DNA of 64,000 bases, from NCBI GenBank assembly GCA_028710605.1, contig JAQTTU010000002.1, positions 124,001 through 188,000 of the forward strand, in the 5' to 3' direction. The position numbers were made by a program, and so were the translations under genes. This stretch comes from Sideroxydans sp. (lineage in GTDB: Bacteria; Pseudomonadota; Gammaproteobacteria; Burkholderiales; Gallionellaceae). The notes under the pieces are model-generated. The model saw nothing but the letters and a program-made list of their open reading frames with translations. It was not told the origin of the DNA and made no database searches. Below, in pieces: positions 31,348 through 45,416 of the stretch (the stretch's first letter is position 1; each line of letters begins with the position of its first letter).

Positions 31348-32674
31348 CAACATAGCGGCAATTGCCACTGCTCCTGGCCGTGGCGGTATCGGCGTGGTGC
31401 GAGTATCCGGGCAAGGATTGGCCGCAATGGCCGTTACTCTGACCGGACGCAAACTAACCCCGAGAGTAGCAACATATACTCCCTTTCTAGCGGCCGATGG
31501 AACGCCACTGGATTGGGGTATCGCACTGTTTTATTCTGCTCCACATTCCTATACTGGCGAAGAAGTGCTGGAACTTCAGGGTCACGGCGGTTCCGCTGTG
31601 CTGCAATCCGTATTGCATCGCTGTATGCAACTGGGGGCGCGCCTTGCGCGCCCTGGCGAATTCACCCAACGCGCATTCCTTAACGACAAAATGGATCTGG
31701 CTCAGGCAGAAAGTGTGGCAGACCTCATTGATGCAACTACAGAACAGGCAGCACGCAGTGCTATACGCTCTTTGCAGGGTGAATTCTCCACAGCTATAAA
31801 CAGCGTGGTTTCGCAACTAATAGAGTTGCGCATGCTGGTCGAGGCGACCCTAGATTTTCCGGAAGAAGAAATAGATGCTACCGAACACCAGCTTTGTGCC
31901 AGCATGCTTACAGTTTTATTGCACGAAGTGTCGCGTATCAAAGTATTGGCAAAGCTAGGCAGCATTCTGCGTGAAGGAGCCCAAGTTGTGCTTGTAGGCG
32001 CACCCAATGTCGGGAAGTCCAGCTTGCTCAACCGCCTGGCGGGAGAAGAGGTAGCACTGGTGAGCGAAATTCCGGGCACAACCCGCGATGCAATTCGCCA
32101 AGCCCTGCAAGTACGAGGCGTGCCGCTGCACTTGATAGACACTGCCGGCCTGCGTGAAACAGCTGATGAGGTTGAGAAAATGGGCATTGCACGCACGCAG
32201 CAGGCTCTGACTATGGCTGATGTGGTATTGGTGCTGCTGGATGAATCGCAACAGCGCACTAAGTCAGATTACCAGGCCATACTGGCACAACTTCCAGCCA
32301 AGATACCGCGCCTTTATCTGCACAACAAAATAGATCTGAGCGGCCATACGTCAAGTGTAGAAATGCGCGAAGGAGAGACGCACCTCTACCTTTCAGCCAA
32401 AACCGGGGTAGGTATTGATGTGCTGCAGGAGAAATTACTGGAAACCATAGGATGGCATCAAGAAACAGGTATCTTTATGGCGCGTACACGCCACTTGGAT
32501 GCACTTTTCAGCGCAGAACAACATCTAGTTGAAGCAAGTCGACAGCTGGATCACCCCGAACTGTTTGCAGAAGAATTGCGGGATGCGCAAGAATCCCTTA
32601 ACAGCATTACTGGCGAATTTACAGCAGATGACTTGCTAGGAGAAATTTTCAGCCGCTTTTGCATCGGAAAATGA
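31331..32674 (+). CDS. mnmE: tRNA modification GTPase MnmE
   Basis: With MnmG it makes 5-carboxymethylaminomethyl-type modifications at the tRNA wobble uridine. G-domain motifs: [14 protein letters not shown] (G1), [13 protein letters not shown] (G3) and NKID (G4). The C-terminal FCIGK is invariant. There is no ATG. The GTG at 31331 gives 447 residues, places [15 protein letters not shown] as in other MnmE, and follows GGAAG at good spacing; a GTG at 31310 is the alternative. The gene overlaps the yidC 3' end. Confidence 0.95.
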   Translation: MRSKSDNIAAIATAPGRGGIGVVRVSGQGLAAMAVTLTGRKLTPRVATYTPFLAADGTPLDWGIALFYSAPHSYTGEEVLELQGHGGSAVLQSVLHRCMQLGARLARPGEFTQRAFLNDKMDLAQAESVADLIDATTEQAARSAIRSLQGEFSTAINSVVSQLIELRMLVEATLDFPEEEIDATEHQLCASMLTVLLHEVSRIKVLAKLGSILREGAQVVLVGAPNVGKSSLLNRLAGEEVALVSEIPGTTRDAIRQALQVRGVPLHLIDTAGLRETADEVEKMGIARTQQALTMADVVLVLLDESQQRTKSDYQAILAQLPAKIPRLYLHNKIDLSGHTSSVEMREGETHLYLSAKTGVGIDVLQEKLLETIGWHQETGIFMARTRHLDALFSAEQHLVEASRQLDHPELFAEELRDAQESLNSITGEFTADDLLGEIFSRFCIGK

Positions 32675-32683
32675 CAGTAAAGG

Positions 32684-32699
32684 TGTTTCACGTGAAACA
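32684..32699. promoter_or_regulatory. parS: parS centromere site (perfect)
   Basis: An exact TGTTTCACGTGAAACA palindrome, extended by one pair on each side to 18 bases (32683-32700), in the mnmE/mnmG gap about 2.6 kb from parA. ParB nucleates here and spreads; ParA-driven segregation of the origin follows. Confidence 0.95.
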
Positions 32700-32717
32700 C
32701 TTTCCCCAAGTAAATTT

Positions 32718-32746
32718 TTTATAGAGAATGCCTTTTGAGTTATGAT
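32718..32746 (+). promoter_or_regulatory. Possible promoter for mnmG
   Basis: TTTATA, 17 bases, TATGAT, with the -10 like hexamer 27 bases upstream of the mnmG ATG and just downstream of parS. The -35 match is moderate (4 of 6). Confidence 0.45.
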
Positions 32747-32772
32747 GCGCGTCCTAATTTTGGTGGTTACTA

Positions 32773-34659
32773 ATGCGCGACTCAAAACAATTCGATGTTA
32801 TTGTGATTGGTGGCGGGCATGCCGGAACAGAAGCTGCTCTTGCTAGTGCCCGCGCAGGTTGCGCTACGCTATTGCTGACCCATAATATTGAAACACTAGG
32901 TGTGATGTCTTGCAACCCATCTATCGGTGGGATAGGAAAAGGCCATTTAGTTAAGGAGGTAGATGCATTGGGCGGTGCGATGGCGGCTGCAACAGATGTG
33001 GCTGGTATTCAATTTCGCATCTTGAATGCATCAAAAGGCCCGGCAGTTCGGGCAACACGCGCTCAAGCAGACCGCGTACTTTATAAGCAGGCAATTCGCA
33101 AACGTCTGGAAAACCAAACTAATCTTTGGCTGTTTCAGCAACCGGCTGAGAAGCTTTTGATAGAGCAGGGCAATGTGACGGGTGTGCAAACTCAGTTGGG
33201 TTTGAGTTACCGCGCCAAAGCGGTTGTATTAACAACAGGAACGTTTCTGGCAGGGTTGGTGCATATTGGATTGAAAAACCATCCCGCTGGTCGTGCTGGT
33301 GATCCGCCCTCAATAGGGTTGGCGCAAAATTTGCGAGAACTGGGTTTGCCAATAGGGCGGTTGAAGACGGGGACTCCGCCGCGCATTGATGGGCGCAGCA
33401 TCGACTTCTCTGTGATGCAGGAACAGCATGGTGATACCCCCATTCCGGTGTTTTCATTTTTAGGCAAGGCGACACAGCATCCGCAGCAACTGCCTTGCTG
33501 GGTTACACAAACCAATGAGCGCACGCACGAGATCATCCGCAACGGATTGGGAGAATCCCCGCTATTTACGGGTGTCATCGAGGGTGTGGGTCCTCGCTAT
33601 TGTCCATCTATTGAGGACAAGATTACCCGTTTTTCCGGAAAAACTTCTCACCAGATATTTTTGGAACCTGAAGGGCTGACCACGCACGAAATCTATCCAA
33701 ATGGAATCTCAACCAGCCTTTCCTACAATACCCAGTTGGAACTGGTGCGCTCCATCAAGGGGTTGGAAAACGCACATATTACCCGCCCCGGTTATGCCAT
33801 TGAATATGATTATTTTGATCCGCGCGGGCTTAAGATTTCTTTGGAAAGCAAGACGATAGGCGGGCTATTCCTTGCAGGGCAAATCAATGGAACAACAGGT
33901 TATGAAGAAGCTGCCGCCCAAGGATTGTTGGCTGGAGTAAATGCCGCGCTGCACGCTAAAGAAGAAGAAGCTTGGTGTCCGCGCCGCAACGAAGCTTATC
34001 TGGGTGTTATGGTAGATGACTTGATTACACGCGGCGTTTCAGAGCCGTATCGTATGTTTACCAGTCGCGCTGAATACCGCCTGCAATTGCGTGAGGACAA
34101 TGCCGATATGCGCCTTACAGAAGTAGGTCGCCGTCTTGGTTTGGTGGATGATGTTCGCTGGCAAGCGTTTGAAGAAAAAAGAGAAATAATCGCTCGCGAA
34201 TTGGAGCGTCTGAAATCAACTTGGGTTAATCCGCGCATGCTGGATAAAGCCGATGCCGAACGCGTGCTGGGCAAGGAAATCGAGCGGGAATACTCATTGT
34301 ATGATTTGCTGCGCCGCCCGGAGGTGAGATACTCGGAACTAATGACATTGCCCGGAATGAAGAACGAAGAAGCAATGGGGATCGCAGAGCAAATTGAGAT
34401 TCTGGCCAAATACCACGGCTATATTGAGCGACAGCATGATGAAATCGCCCGCCAGGAAGGTTTTGAATCGACTAAATTACCGCCGAATATGGATTATTCG
34501 ATAGTGCGCGGGCTTTCAATAGAAGTGCGACAAAAGCTGAATCAGCACCAGCCGCAGACAATGGGTCAGGCAGCAAGAATTTCAGGTGTAACTCCTGCTG
34601 CAATATCGTTATTGCTGGTGCATTTGAAGCGGGGCTTCAAACAAGAAAAAGCAGCATGA
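32773..34659 (+). CDS. mnmG: tRNA uridine 5-carboxymethylaminomethyl modification enzyme MnmG
   Basis: 628-residue FAD enzyme, partner of MnmE. The dinucleotide-binding start [19 protein letters not shown], the family blocks [20 protein letters not shown] and [11 protein letters not shown], and [17 protein letters not shown] are present. The C-terminal helical domain binds MnmE and tRNA. Its last four bases overlap rsmG (ATGA). Confidence 0.98.
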   Translation: MRDSKQFDVIVIGGGHAGTEAALASARAGCATLLLTHNIETLGVMSCNPSIGGIGKGHLVKEVDALGGAMAAATDVAGIQFRILNASKGPAVRATRAQADRVLYKQAIRKRLENQTNLWLFQQPAEKLLIEQGNVTGVQTQLGLSYRAKAVVLTTGTFLAGLVHIGLKNHPAGRAGDPPSIGLAQNLRELGLPIGRLKTGTPPRIDGRSIDFSVMQEQHGDTPIPVFSFLGKATQHPQQLPCWVTQTNERTHEIIRNGLGESPLFTGVIEGVGPRYCPSIEDKITRFSGKTSHQIFLEPEGLTTHEIYPNGISTSLSYNTQLELVRSIKGLENAHITRPGYAIEYDYFDPRGLKISLESKTIGGLFLAGQINGTTGYEEAAAQGLLAGVNAALHAKEEEAWCPRRNEAYLGVMVDDLITRGVSEPYRMFTSRAEYRLQLREDNADMRLTEVGRRLGLVDDVRWQAFEEKREIIARELERLKSTWVNPRMLDKADAERVLGKEIEREYSLYDLLRRPEVRYSELMTLPGMKNEEAMGIAEQIEILAKYHGYIERQHDEIARQEGFESTKLPPNMDYSIVRGLSIEVRQKLNQHQPQTMGQAARISGVTPAAISLLLVHLKRGFKQEKAA

Positions 34660-35279
34660 ATTTGGCCCAAGAATTATCCGCAGGCATTACGCAGATTGGC
34701 TTGCAGGCTACACCGGAACAGCAGACCAAGCTACTGGACTATCTGGCGCTGCTGCACAAATGGAATAAGGTGTTCAACCTCACGGCAATACGTAAGCCGG
34801 AACAAATGGTGAGCCATCACATACTTGATAGTTTGGCCGTTCTGCCGCATTTATGGCCGCAACGCTGGTTGGATGTGGGTTGCGGAGCAGGACTACCAGG
34901 ACTGGTATTGGCGGTGATGCGACCGGAGTGGTCGTTTACTTTGCTGGATAGCAACAGCAAAAAAACCGGTTTTGTACAACAAGCGGCAATTGAGTTGGGA
35001 TTGCAAAATGTTGTGGTTCGCTGTGAACGGGTAGAACAGTGGCAGACTACTGAAAAGTTTGACGGTATTGTTTCCAGAGCTTTTGCCGAAGCGAGTGACT
35101 TTGTTACGCTCACGCGCCATTTGTTGGCGGATGGCGGACGCTGGGCAGCCATGAAAGGTGTTCCGGAGCATGAACTAACGCGCCTTCCCGAGGGAGTAGT
35201 GGTGGAAAAAGTAGTTATGTTGCAGATTCCAAAATTGGATGCTGCCCGCAGCTTGGTCGTATTGGGAGTTAAAAAATGA
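34656..35279 (+). CDS. rsmG: 16S rRNA (guanine-527-N7) methyltransferase RsmG
   Basis: 207-residue SAM-dependent methyltransferase acting on G527 of 16S rRNA. The N-terminal helix precedes [14 protein letters not shown]. The SAM-binding loop is [19 protein letters not shown], and [13 protein letters not shown] is the catalytic-side block. It overlaps both mnmG and parA by four bases, so all three are translationally coupled. Confidence 0.97.
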   Translation: MNLAQELSAGITQIGLQATPEQQTKLLDYLALLHKWNKVFNLTAIRKPEQMVSHHILDSLAVLPHLWPQRWLDVGCGAGLPGLVLAVMRPEWSFTLLDSNSKKTGFVQQAAIELGLQNVVVRCERVEQWQTTEKFDGIVSRAFAEASDFVTLTRHLLADGGRWAAMKGVPEHELTRLPEGVVVEKVVMLQIPKLDAARSLVVLGVKK

Positions 35280-36043
35280 GCAAAATATTGGCAATTACCA
35301 ATCAAAAAGGCGGTGTGGGGAAGACCACTACTACTGTCAACTTGGCGGCAAGCCTCGGGGCTGCAAAACAGCGCGTATTATTGATAGATCTCGATCCGCA
35401 AGGCAATGCCACTATGGGTAGCGGCATCAACAAGTCCGAATTGGAAATGACAATATACGATGTATTGTTGGGTGAAAAAACAATCGCAGAAGTGCGAATC
35501 CAAGCAGGAACATGCAAATATGACGTGCTGCCGGCAAACCGCGAATTGGCTGGTGCAGAGATAGAGCTGGTAAATGTAGAGGGGCGTGAAATGCGGCTGA
35601 AAGAAGAGCTGCAACCAATTTTGCACGAATACGACTATATTTTAGTGGATTGCCCGCCTGCGCTGAATTTGCTAACGCTCAACGGGTTATGTGCCGCGAA
35701 ATCGGTGATGATTCCCATGCAGTGTGAATATTACGCCCTGGAAGGTTTAAGTGATCTCGTCAACACTATTCGCAAAGTTCGTGAAAACCTGAATCCAGAA
35801 CTAGAAATCGAAGGATTGTTGCGCACTATGTTTGATCCGCGCAATGCTTTGGCACAACAAGTATCAGCGCAATTGCAGCAGCACTTCGGCGACAAAGTTT
35901 ATCGAACAGTTATCCCGCGCAACGTGCGTTTGGCGGAAGCCCCCAGTTTTGGCATACCTGCGCTTTACCACGATAGCCAGTCCAAAGGAACGTTGGCCTA
36001 TCTAGCCTTGGCAGGCGAAATGCTGAACAACGCAACAGTATAA
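35276..36043 (+). CDS. parA: Chromosome partitioning ATPase ParA (Soj)
   Basis: 255-residue deviant Walker ATPase for origin segregation. The deviant Walker A is KGGVGKTTTTVNLA near the N-terminus. DLDPQGNATMGSG and DYILVDCPPALNLLTLNGL (Walker B) follow. There is no N-terminal HTH, as in chromosomal Soj-type proteins. It overlaps rsmG and is followed by parB after 34 bases. Confidence 0.97.
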   Translation: MSKILAITNQKGGVGKTTTTVNLAASLGAAKQRVLLIDLDPQGNATMGSGINKSELEMTIYDVLLGEKTIAEVRIQAGTCKYDVLPANRELAGAEIELVNVEGREMRLKEELQPILHEYDYILVDCPPALNLLTLNGLCAAKSVMIPMQCEYYALEGLSDLVNTIRKVRENLNPELEIEGLLRTMFDPRNALAQQVSAQLQQHFGDKVYRTVIPRNVRLAEAPSFGIPALYHDSQSKGTLAYLALAGEMLNNATV

Positions 36044-36077
36044 GTTTCTGCATAACAAGATTAACAAAGGGAAAATC

Positions 36078-36944
36078 ATGGCAAAACCGATCAAAGGTCT
36101 GGGGCGCGGTTTAGACGCATTGCTATCCGGAAATAGCACATCAAAACAGAACGATGTACTTCGTGACCTAAAGGTCGAGCAACTCAAACCCGGTAAATAC
36201 CAACCGCGAAGCCGCATGGACGAATCTTCGTTGAATGAACTGGCAGCTTCAATCAAGGTACAGGGAGTAATGCAGCCGATACTTGCGCGCGAACTGACCG
36301 AAGGCGGATTTGAAATCATTGCCGGAGAACGCCGTTGGCGTGCAGCACAATTAGCCGAGTTAAAAATAGTGCCAGTCATCGTGCGAAAAGTAGAGGACAA
36401 CGCGGCGCTGGCGATGGCGTTGATCGAAAATATTCAGCGAGAAGATTTAAATCCGTTGGAAGAAGCGGTCGGAATTCAGCGCCTGATTGATGAATTTCAG
36501 ATGACGCATCAAGCGGCAGCAGATGCAGTAGGACGTTCACGGAGCGCTGCCAGCAATTTATTGCGCCTACTCAAGTTGCCGCAAGCCGTGCAGGATATGT
36601 TGATGGAGGGCTCGCTGGATATGGGACATGCACGTGCGCTACTATCGTTGGAAGGAGCGCAGCAAGTGTTGTTGGCCAACAAAATAGTACTAGAGGGACT
36701 TTCCGTGCGCGAGGCGGAAAAATTGGTACAACAACAAGGCGAGCAAACACCAGCCAAAGCAACAGTCCAAAAAATTCCAAAAAACAATCGCGATACCCTG
36801 CAATTGCAGGAAGAAATGAGTGCACATCTGGGCGCGCGCGTTGAGATCAAATCAAATAACAAGGGCGGCGGCAAGCTGGTTATAGAATATTCAAGCAACG
36901 ACCATCTGGAAGAACTTCTTGGCGGGCTCAGAAAAGGCCACTGA
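36078..36944 (+). CDS. parB: Chromosome partitioning protein ParB
   Basis: 288-residue CTP-dependent DNA clamp that loads at parS. An N-terminal ParA-interacting segment (KGLGRGLDALLSG) precedes the CTPase boxes GERRWRAAQLA and ENIQREDLNPLEEA. The HTH is around MTHQAAADAVGRSRSAASNL, and a C-terminal dimerisation domain follows. The gene lies 4.2 kb from the perfect parS and is followed after two bases by atpI. Confidence 0.97.
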   Translation: MAKPIKGLGRGLDALLSGNSTSKQNDVLRDLKVEQLKPGKYQPRSRMDESSLNELAASIKVQGVMQPILARELTEGGFEIIAGERRWRAAQLAELKIVPVIVRKVEDNAALAMALIENIQREDLNPLEEAVGIQRLIDEFQMTHQAAADAVGRSRSAASNLLRLLKLPQAVQDMLMEGSLDMGHARALLSLEGAQQVLLANKIVLEGLSVREAEKLVQQQGEQTPAKATVQKIPKNNRDTLQLQEEMSAHLGARVEIKSNNKGGGKLVIEYSSNDHLEELLGGLRKGH

Positions 36945-36946
36945 AT

Positions 36947-38289
<1,343 letters not shown>

Positions 38290-38304
38290 TTTCAGTTTCA
38301 TTAA

Positions 38305-38571
<267 letters not shown>

Positions 38572-38607
38572 TAAGCGACAACGCATAATTAAAGAAAGGA
38601 AGCTTGC

Positions 38608-39078
38608 ATGAATATCAATGCAACCCTTCTCGCGCAAACAATCATGTTCGCTCTGTTCGTGTGGTTCTGCATGAAGTTTGTGTGGACACCGATCATCGCC
38701 GCGCTGGAAGCACGCAAAAAGCAGATCGCCGACGGATTGGCTGATGCGGAACGTGCCAAGCAGGATCTTGAACTTGCTTCCAAACGCTCCGCAGAAATTT
38801 TGCGCGAAGCCAAAGAAAAGGCAAGTGAAATCGTGGCGAATGGTGACAAGCGCGCAAGCGAGATTATCGAAGATGCCAAAGGTCAGGCCAAGGTGGAAGG
38901 AGATCGCATCGTTGCTGGAGCTAAAGCCGAGATCGAACAGGAAGTGTTCCGCGCCAAAGAGCAATTGCGCACGCAGGTGTCTGCAATCGCATTGGCGGGC
39001 GCAGGCAGAATCCTTGGTCGTGAAATTGATGCCAAGGCGCATAATGATCTGCTCGACAAACTCGTTGCGGAAATCTAA
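38608..39078 (+). CDS. atpF: ATP synthase F0 subunit b
   Basis: 156-residue peripheral stalk subunit: one N-terminal membrane helix (MNINATLLAQTIMFALFVWF) followed by a long charged coiled coil rich in Ala, Glu and Lys. AAAGGAAGC is the ribosome site. It stands between atpE and atpH as in the standard operon. Confidence 0.97.
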   Translation: MNINATLLAQTIMFALFVWFCMKFVWTPIIAALEARKKQIADGLADAERAKQDLELASKRSAEILREAKEKASEIVANGDKRASEIIEDAKGQAKVEGDRIVAGAKAEIEQEVFRAKEQLRTQVSAIALAGAGRILGREIDAKAHNDLLDKLVAEI

Positions 39079-39083
39079 TAGCC

Positions 39084-39617
39084 ATGTCAGAAGCCATTAC
39101 CACTGCACGTCCTTATGCCCAAGCGGCATTTGATGAAGCGCAAAAACTGAATGCACTGAAGGCATGGTCGGAAATGCTGTTGTCATTGACCCAGGCGGTC
39201 AATCATCCCGAAGTTCATGCAGTCATCACCAATCCCCGCGTTGCTAAAAAACAGGTCGAAGGCCTGATGGAGGCGCTGCTCGGAAGCGATGCCAGCCAGC
39301 AACAGCATAACTTTGTGCGCGTGTTGGCAGACAATCAGCGTTTAGATGTACTACCCGAAATAGCAGCTCTGTTCGAAGCGCTCAAGTCAGAAGCCGAAAA
39401 AACCGTCAACGTAGTGGTGGACTCGGCATTTGAACTGTCAGCTACGCAAAAAGACAAGATTGTCAGCTCGCTTAAAATGCGCATGGGTCGCGAGATCAAG
39501 CTGGTTTGTCAGATTAACAAAGAATTGCTGGGTGGCGTGGTGATCCGGGCCGGAGACAAGGTGATTGACGGTTCTGCGCGCACCCGACTCGGTGAAATGG
39601 CGAACGCCCTAGCCTGA
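39084..39617 (+). CDS. atpH: ATP synthase F1 subunit delta
   Basis: 177-residue peripheral stalk subunit joining F1 to subunit b. The N-terminal helical domain starts ITTARPYAQAAFDEAQ; the C-terminal block LLGGVVIRAGDKVIDGSART is the family signature. Five bases separate it from atpF. Confidence 0.97.
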   Translation: MSEAITTARPYAQAAFDEAQKLNALKAWSEMLLSLTQAVNHPEVHAVITNPRVAKKQVEGLMEALLGSDASQQQHNFVRVLADNQRLDVLPEIAALFEALKSEAEKTVNVVVDSAFELSATQKDKIVSSLKMRMGREIKLVCQINKELLGGVVIRAGDKVIDGSARTRLGEMANALA

Positions 39618-39647
39618 TAAAGAATTATCAAGAATGAGGAAATCCAG

Positions 39648-41189
39648 ATGAAGCTCAACCCTTCCGAAATTAGCAATTTGATTCGCAGTCGCATCGATAA
39701 CTTCGAAGCACTGACCCAAGCGCGCACCGAAGGAACGGTGGTCAGCGTGACCGACGGCATTGTACGCGTACACGGCTTGTCCGATGTGATGCAGGGCGAA
39801 ATGCTGGAGTTCCCCGGCAACACCTTTGGTCTGGCGCTGAACCTCGAGCGCGACTCAGTTGGCGCTGTGGTGCTTGGCGAATATGAACACATCACCGAAG
39901 GCGACACTGTTAAATGCACCGGTCGCATTCTGGAAGTACCGGTTGGTCCAGAGTTGCGTGGTCGCGTAGTGAATGCGCTAGGTCAGCCCATTGACGGCAA
40001 AGGTCCGATCAATGCCAAGATGACCGACAAGATTGAAAAGGTTGCTCCGGGCGTGATTGCACGTAAGTCAGTTGACCAGCCAGTGCAAACCGGATTGAAG
40101 TCCATTGATTCTATGGTTCCAGTCGGTCGCGGTCAGCGCGAACTGATCATTGGTGACCGCCAGACCGGCAAAACAGCTGTTGCAGTGGATGCCATCATCA
40201 ATCAAAAGGGTCAGAACATGACCTGTATCTACGTAGCGATCGGACAGAAGGCTTCGACCGTTGCCAACGTGGTGCGCAAGTTGGAAGAGCATGGCGCGAT
40301 GGGCTATACCATCGTGGTTGCCGCAACCGCATCCGACTCCGCTGCGATGCAATTCCTGGCACCGTACGCCGGTTGCACCATGGGCGAATACTTCCGCGAC
40401 CGTGGCGAAGATGCCCTGATCGTTTACGATGACTTGACCAAGCAAGCTTGGGCATACCGTCAGATTTCCCTGCTGCTGCGCCGTCCGCCCGGTCGTGAAG
40501 CTTATCCCGGAGATGTGTTCTATTTGCACTCGCGTTTGCTTGAACGTGCTGCGCGTGTAAATGCCGACTACGTTGAAAAGTTCACCAATGGCGCAGTCAA
40601 GGGCAAGACCGGTTCATTGACCGCTCTGCCAATCATTGAAACTCAAGCGGGTGACGTTTCCGCATTCGTGCCGACCAACGTGATTTCCATTACCGACGGT
40701 CAAATTTTTCTGGAATCAGATTTGTTTAATGCCGGTATCCGTCCTGCGATCAACGCCGGTGTGTCGGTGTCCCGCGTGGGTGGTGCAGCTCAGACCAAGG
40801 TTATCAAGAAGCTGGGCGGCGGTGTACGTTTGGCGCTGGCGCAGTTCCGCGAACTGGCCGCGTTCGCGCAGTTCGCTTCCGATCTGGACGAAGCTACCCG
40901 CAAGCAGTTGGAGCGCGGCCGTCTGGTGACCGAGCTGATGAAACAATTGCAATACTCGCCACTGTCTGTTTCCAAGATGGCTGCAACATTGTTCGGCGTG
41001 AACAAGGGATACTTCGACGATGTGGCAATCCCCAAGGTACTGGCTTTTGAAGCAGCCATGCACGCGCATCTCGGGTCAAAGAACAAGGAGTTGATGGATG
41101 CAATCGAATCCACCAAGGACTTGTCCGCAGACAACGAAAAAGCGTTGGCTGCAGCCATTGAAGCGTTCAAGGCAACGGCTGTTTACTAA
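39648..41189 (+). CDS. atpA: ATP synthase F1 subunit alpha
   Basis: 513-residue regulatory nucleotide-binding subunit of the F1 hexamer. Walker A is [10 protein letters not shown], Walker B is [13 protein letters not shown], and [19 protein letters not shown] is the signature near the interface with beta, with the SVSRVGG arginine finger further on. Length is normal for proteobacteria. Confidence 0.98.
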   Translation: MKLNPSEISNLIRSRIDNFEALTQARTEGTVVSVTDGIVRVHGLSDVMQGEMLEFPGNTFGLALNLERDSVGAVVLGEYEHITEGDTVKCTGRILEVPVGPELRGRVVNALGQPIDGKGPINAKMTDKIEKVAPGVIARKSVDQPVQTGLKSIDSMVPVGRGQRELIIGDRQTGKTAVAVDAIINQKGQNMTCIYVAIGQKASTVANVVRKLEEHGAMGYTIVVAATASDSAAMQFLAPYAGCTMGEYFRDRGEDALIVYDDLTKQAWAYRQISLLLRRPPGREAYPGDVFYLHSRLLERAARVNADYVEKFTNGAVKGKTGSLTALPIIETQAGDVSAFVPTNVISITDGQIFLESDLFNAGIRPAINAGVSVSRVGGAAQTKVIKKLGGGVRLALAQFRELAAFAQFASDLDEATRKQLERGRLVTELMKQLQYSPLSVSKMAATLFGVNKGYFDDVAIPKVLAFEAAMHAHLGSKNKELMDAIESTKDLSADNEKALAAAIEAFKATAVY

Positions 41190-41203
41190 GCGGGAGCTAA
41201 ATC

Positions 41204-42067
41204 ATGGCAGGCAGTAAAGAGATTCGCACGAAGATCAAGAGCGTAGAAAATACGCGCAAGATCACGCGCGCGATGGAAATGGTAGCCGCAGCGAAAATGC
41301 GCAAAGCGCAGGATCGTATGCGTGCTGCCAGACCCTACGCGGAAAAGATTCGCAATGTTGCAGCGCACCTGTCACGTGCTAACCCAGAGTATAAACATCC
41401 GTTTCTGGTTAAGCGCGAAAGCGTAAAAAACGTTGGCCTGATCATTGTCACTTCAGACAAGGGTTTGTGCGGTGGTTTGAATACCAACGTACTGCGCCTT
41501 GCAGTAAGTCGAATGAAGACATGGGAAAACGAAGGCAAGGGAATTACGCTTTGCCCGATTGGCAACAAAGGATTCGGTTTCATGAATCGCATTGGCGCAA
41601 AGGTCAAGTCTCATATGACGGGCTTGGGCGATACGCCGCATATCGAAAAGTTGATCGGTGCCGTGAAGATTATGCTGGATGCTTACGTTGCTGGCGAGAT
41701 TGATGCCATCTATCTGAGCTACAACCACTTTATCAACACCATGAAGCAGGAGCCGCGTGTAGAACAACTGCTGCCGCTGAGCGGCGAGCAGATCGGCACT
41801 GCATCCGGCAGCTGGGATTACATCTACGAACCAGATGCCAAGAAAGTCATTGATGAACTGCTGGTGCGCTACATGGAATCGCTGGTGTATCAGGCCGTAG
41901 TTGAGAATATGGCTTCCGAGCAAAGCGCGCGCATGGTGGCGATGAAAGCCGCTTCCGACAACGCGAAGAGTGTCATCGGCGAACTCAAACTGGTTTACAA
42001 CAAAGCGCGTCAAGCAGCGATCACCAAGGAAATATCCGAGATCGTTGGTGGCGCGGCTGCAGTTTAA
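41204..42067 (+). CDS. atpG: ATP synthase F1 subunit gamma
   Basis: 287-residue central rotor shaft. N-terminal helix [20 protein letters not shown] and C-terminal helix [20 protein letters not shown] form the coiled coil; [12 protein letters not shown]-type sequence (here [15 protein letters not shown]) is conserved. RBS GGGAGC before the ATG. Confidence 0.98.
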   Translation: MAGSKEIRTKIKSVENTRKITRAMEMVAAAKMRKAQDRMRAARPYAEKIRNVAAHLSRANPEYKHPFLVKRESVKNVGLIIVTSDKGLCGGLNTNVLRLAVSRMKTWENEGKGITLCPIGNKGFGFMNRIGAKVKSHMTGLGDTPHIEKLIGAVKIMLDAYVAGEIDAIYLSYNHFINTMKQEPRVEQLLPLSGEQIGTASGSWDYIYEPDAKKVIDELLVRYMESLVYQAVVENMASEQSARMVAMKAASDNAKSVIGELKLVYNKARQAAITKEISEIVGGAAAV

Positions 42068-42079
42068 GAATTAATTTAG

Positions 42080-43516
<1,437 letters not shown>

Positions 43517-43531
43517 TCAATGGGGACAACC

Positions 43532-43957
43532 ATGACAATGACCGTACACGTGGACGTGGTGAGCGCGGAGGAACAGATATTCTCCGGCCTCGCCGAAGTG
43601 GTCGTGGTTCCGGGCGAAATGGGCGAATTGGGTATATACCCGCGCCACACAGCCCTGATGACTCGCATCAAACCCGGTGCAGTGCGCATCAAGAGCCCGG
43701 ATCAGGAAGAAGAAGTGTTGATCTACGTTTCCGGCGGCATGCTGGAAGTGCAGCCTAACGTTGTTACGATTCTGGCCGATACCGCAATTCGCGGCCATGA
43801 TTTGGATGAAGCTCGCGCAACAGAAGCCAAGCAAGCAGCAGAGGAAGCGCTAAAGAACCGCACTTCCGATATCGACTATGCTGCCGCGCAAGCCGAATTG
43901 GCAGAAGCGATCGCTCAACTGCGTGCGATCCAGCAACTGCGCAAGAAAACACATTAA
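43532..43957 (+). CDS. atpC: ATP synthase F1 subunit epsilon
   Basis: 141 residues from the ATG at 43532, which follows GGGGA at good spacing; an ATG at 43520 would add four residues. The N-terminal beta sandwich ([32 protein letters not shown]) and the two-helix C-terminal domain that can inhibit ATP hydrolysis are complete. Last gene of the atp operon, directly before a terminator. Confidence 0.96.
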   Translation: MTMTVHVDVVSAEEQIFSGLAEVVVVPGEMGELGIYPRHTALMTRIKPGAVRIKSPDQEEEVLIYVSGGMLEVQPNVVTILADTAIRGHDLDEARATEAKQAAEEALKNRTSDIDYAAAQAELAEAIAQLRAIQQLRKKTH

Positions 43958-43981
43958 GCAACAATGGCTCGGCATCAAAAC

Positions 43982-44006
43982 AAAAAGCAGCTTCGGCTGC
44001 TTTTTT
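43982..44006 (+). terminator. UUCG-loop terminator after the atp operon
   Basis: A 10-bp stem (AAAAAGCAGC) closed by the extra-stable TTCG tetraloop and ending in T6, 25 bases after the atpC stop. It separates the atp genes from glmU. Confidence 0.95.
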
Positions 44007-44050
44007 GTTATGCGAACGATATACTTCACCATCTTTGAAAACTCACAATT

Positions 44051-45415
44051 ATGAGCCGTTTAAACATCGTCATCCTTGCTGCCGGCAAAGGCACGCGCAT
44101 GTATTCCGACAAACCAAAAGTGTTGCACGCCTTAGCGGGTAAACCGCTGGTGCAGCATGTGCTGGATTGTGCTATTTCGCTGCAACCTCAACAGATTTGC
44201 GTGGTTTACGGGCACGGAGGAGAAGTCGTGCCGCAGGCGATGCAACGCTATGCAGCGAAGTTCGTGATGCAAGAACCGCAACTCGGCACCGGACACGCAG
44301 TGCAGCAGGCCATGCCGCATCTCGACGCGGGCAGCCGCACACTGGTGCTGTACGGCGATGTGCCGTTAATCCAGCACAACACATTGCACCAAATGCAACA
44401 GGCGGGTGAAGGCCTGGTAATACTCACCGTCAATCTCGACAATCCCACAGGTTATGGCCGCATCGTGCGCAATGCGCAGGGCGATGTGATGTGCATCGTT
44501 GAGCAGAAAGATGCAACACCGGAGCAGCTTGAGATCAGAGAAGTAAATACTGGCATCTTGCTTGCGCCGACAGAAAAATTGCGTTCATGGCTAGCCAAGC
44601 TGGGCAACAACAATGCACAAGGTGAGTACTACCTCACCGACATTGTGGCGATGGCTGTAGAACAAGGCGTGACGGTGCATACCGTGCAACCAGCGCATAG
44701 ATGGGAAGTCGAGGGCATCAATAATAAAGTGCAGCTCGCTACGTTGGAACGCGTGTGGCAGCAAACAGTTGCCAGTAAATTAATGATGCAGGGCGTGACG
44801 CTTGCCGACCCGGCGCGCATTGATGTACGCGGCAACCTCGTGTGCGGGCGCGATGTCGAGATCGATGTTGGCTGCATCTTCGAAGGCGAGGTGAACTTGG
44901 GCGACCGTGTGCGAGTGGGTGCTTATAGTGTTGTCTGCAACGCAAGCATCGGGCAAGGCACACAAATCGCGCCTTTCAGCCATATCGACGACAGCATCGT
45001 CGGGGCAAACTGTCACATCGGCCCTTACGCGCGGTTACGTCCAGGCAGCAAACTGCACGACGACGCACACGTGGGAAATTTCGTCGAAATCAAAAACAGC
45101 GAGATCGGCCAAGGCAGCAAAGCCAACCATTTGAGCTACATCGGCGACTCCACAGTGGGCAGCCGAGTGAATATCGGTGCGGGGACGATTACCTGCAATT
45201 ACGATGGTGCAAATAAATTCCGCACTATTATCGAAGATGATGTCTTTATCGGCTCGGATACCCAACTCGTTGCACCGGTGACAGTAGGTAAGGGCGCAAC
45301 CATAGGTGCGGGCTCAACTATCACCAAAGACACGCCCGCCGGAGAGTTGACCCTGTCGCGCAGCAAACAAATCACCATCGCTGGATGGCAGCGTCCGCAA
45401 AAAGGAAAGAAATAA
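44051..45415 (+). CDS. glmU: Bifunctional UDP-GlcNAc pyrophosphorylase / glucosamine-1-phosphate N-acetyltransferase
   Basis: 454 residues. The N-terminal uridyltransferase has [19 protein letters not shown]. The C-terminal left-handed beta helix acetyltransferase shows hexapeptide repeats and [12 protein letters not shown] and [10 protein letters not shown]. It makes UDP-GlcNAc, the precursor of peptidoglycan and lipopolysaccharide. One base separates it from glmS, which makes the substrate for this pathway. Confidence 0.97.
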   Translation: MSRLNIVILAAGKGTRMYSDKPKVLHALAGKPLVQHVLDCAISLQPQQICVVYGHGGEVVPQAMQRYAAKFVMQEPQLGTGHAVQQAMPHLDAGSRTLVLYGDVPLIQHNTLHQMQQAGEGLVILTVNLDNPTGYGRIVRNAQGDVMCIVEQKDATPEQLEIREVNTGILLAPTEKLRSWLAKLGNNNAQGEYYLTDIVAMAVEQGVTVHTVQPAHRWEVEGINNKVQLATLERVWQQTVASKLMMQGVTLADPARIDVRGNLVCGRDVEIDVGCIFEGEVNLGDRVRVGAYSVVCNASIGQGTQIAPFSHIDDSIVGANCHIGPYARLRPGSKLHDDAHVGNFVEIKNSEIGQGSKANHLSYIGDSTVGSRVNIGAGTITCNYDGANKFRTIIEDDVFIGSDTQLVAPVTVGKGATIGAGSTITKDTPAGELTLSRSKQITIAGWQRPQKGKK

Positions 45416-45416
45416 T

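Noticed and set aside
43543-43548. CACGTG core that could be part of a parS site
   Set aside because: Flanking bases do not match the parS palindrome; chance occurrence within atpC, as for the CACGTG cores near 36636, 41377, 43308, 45067 and 53502.
43997-44025. Promoter for glmU with TATACT at 44020
   Set aside because: The -10-like hexamer has no acceptable -35 partner at 16-18 bases, so it is not listed as a feature.
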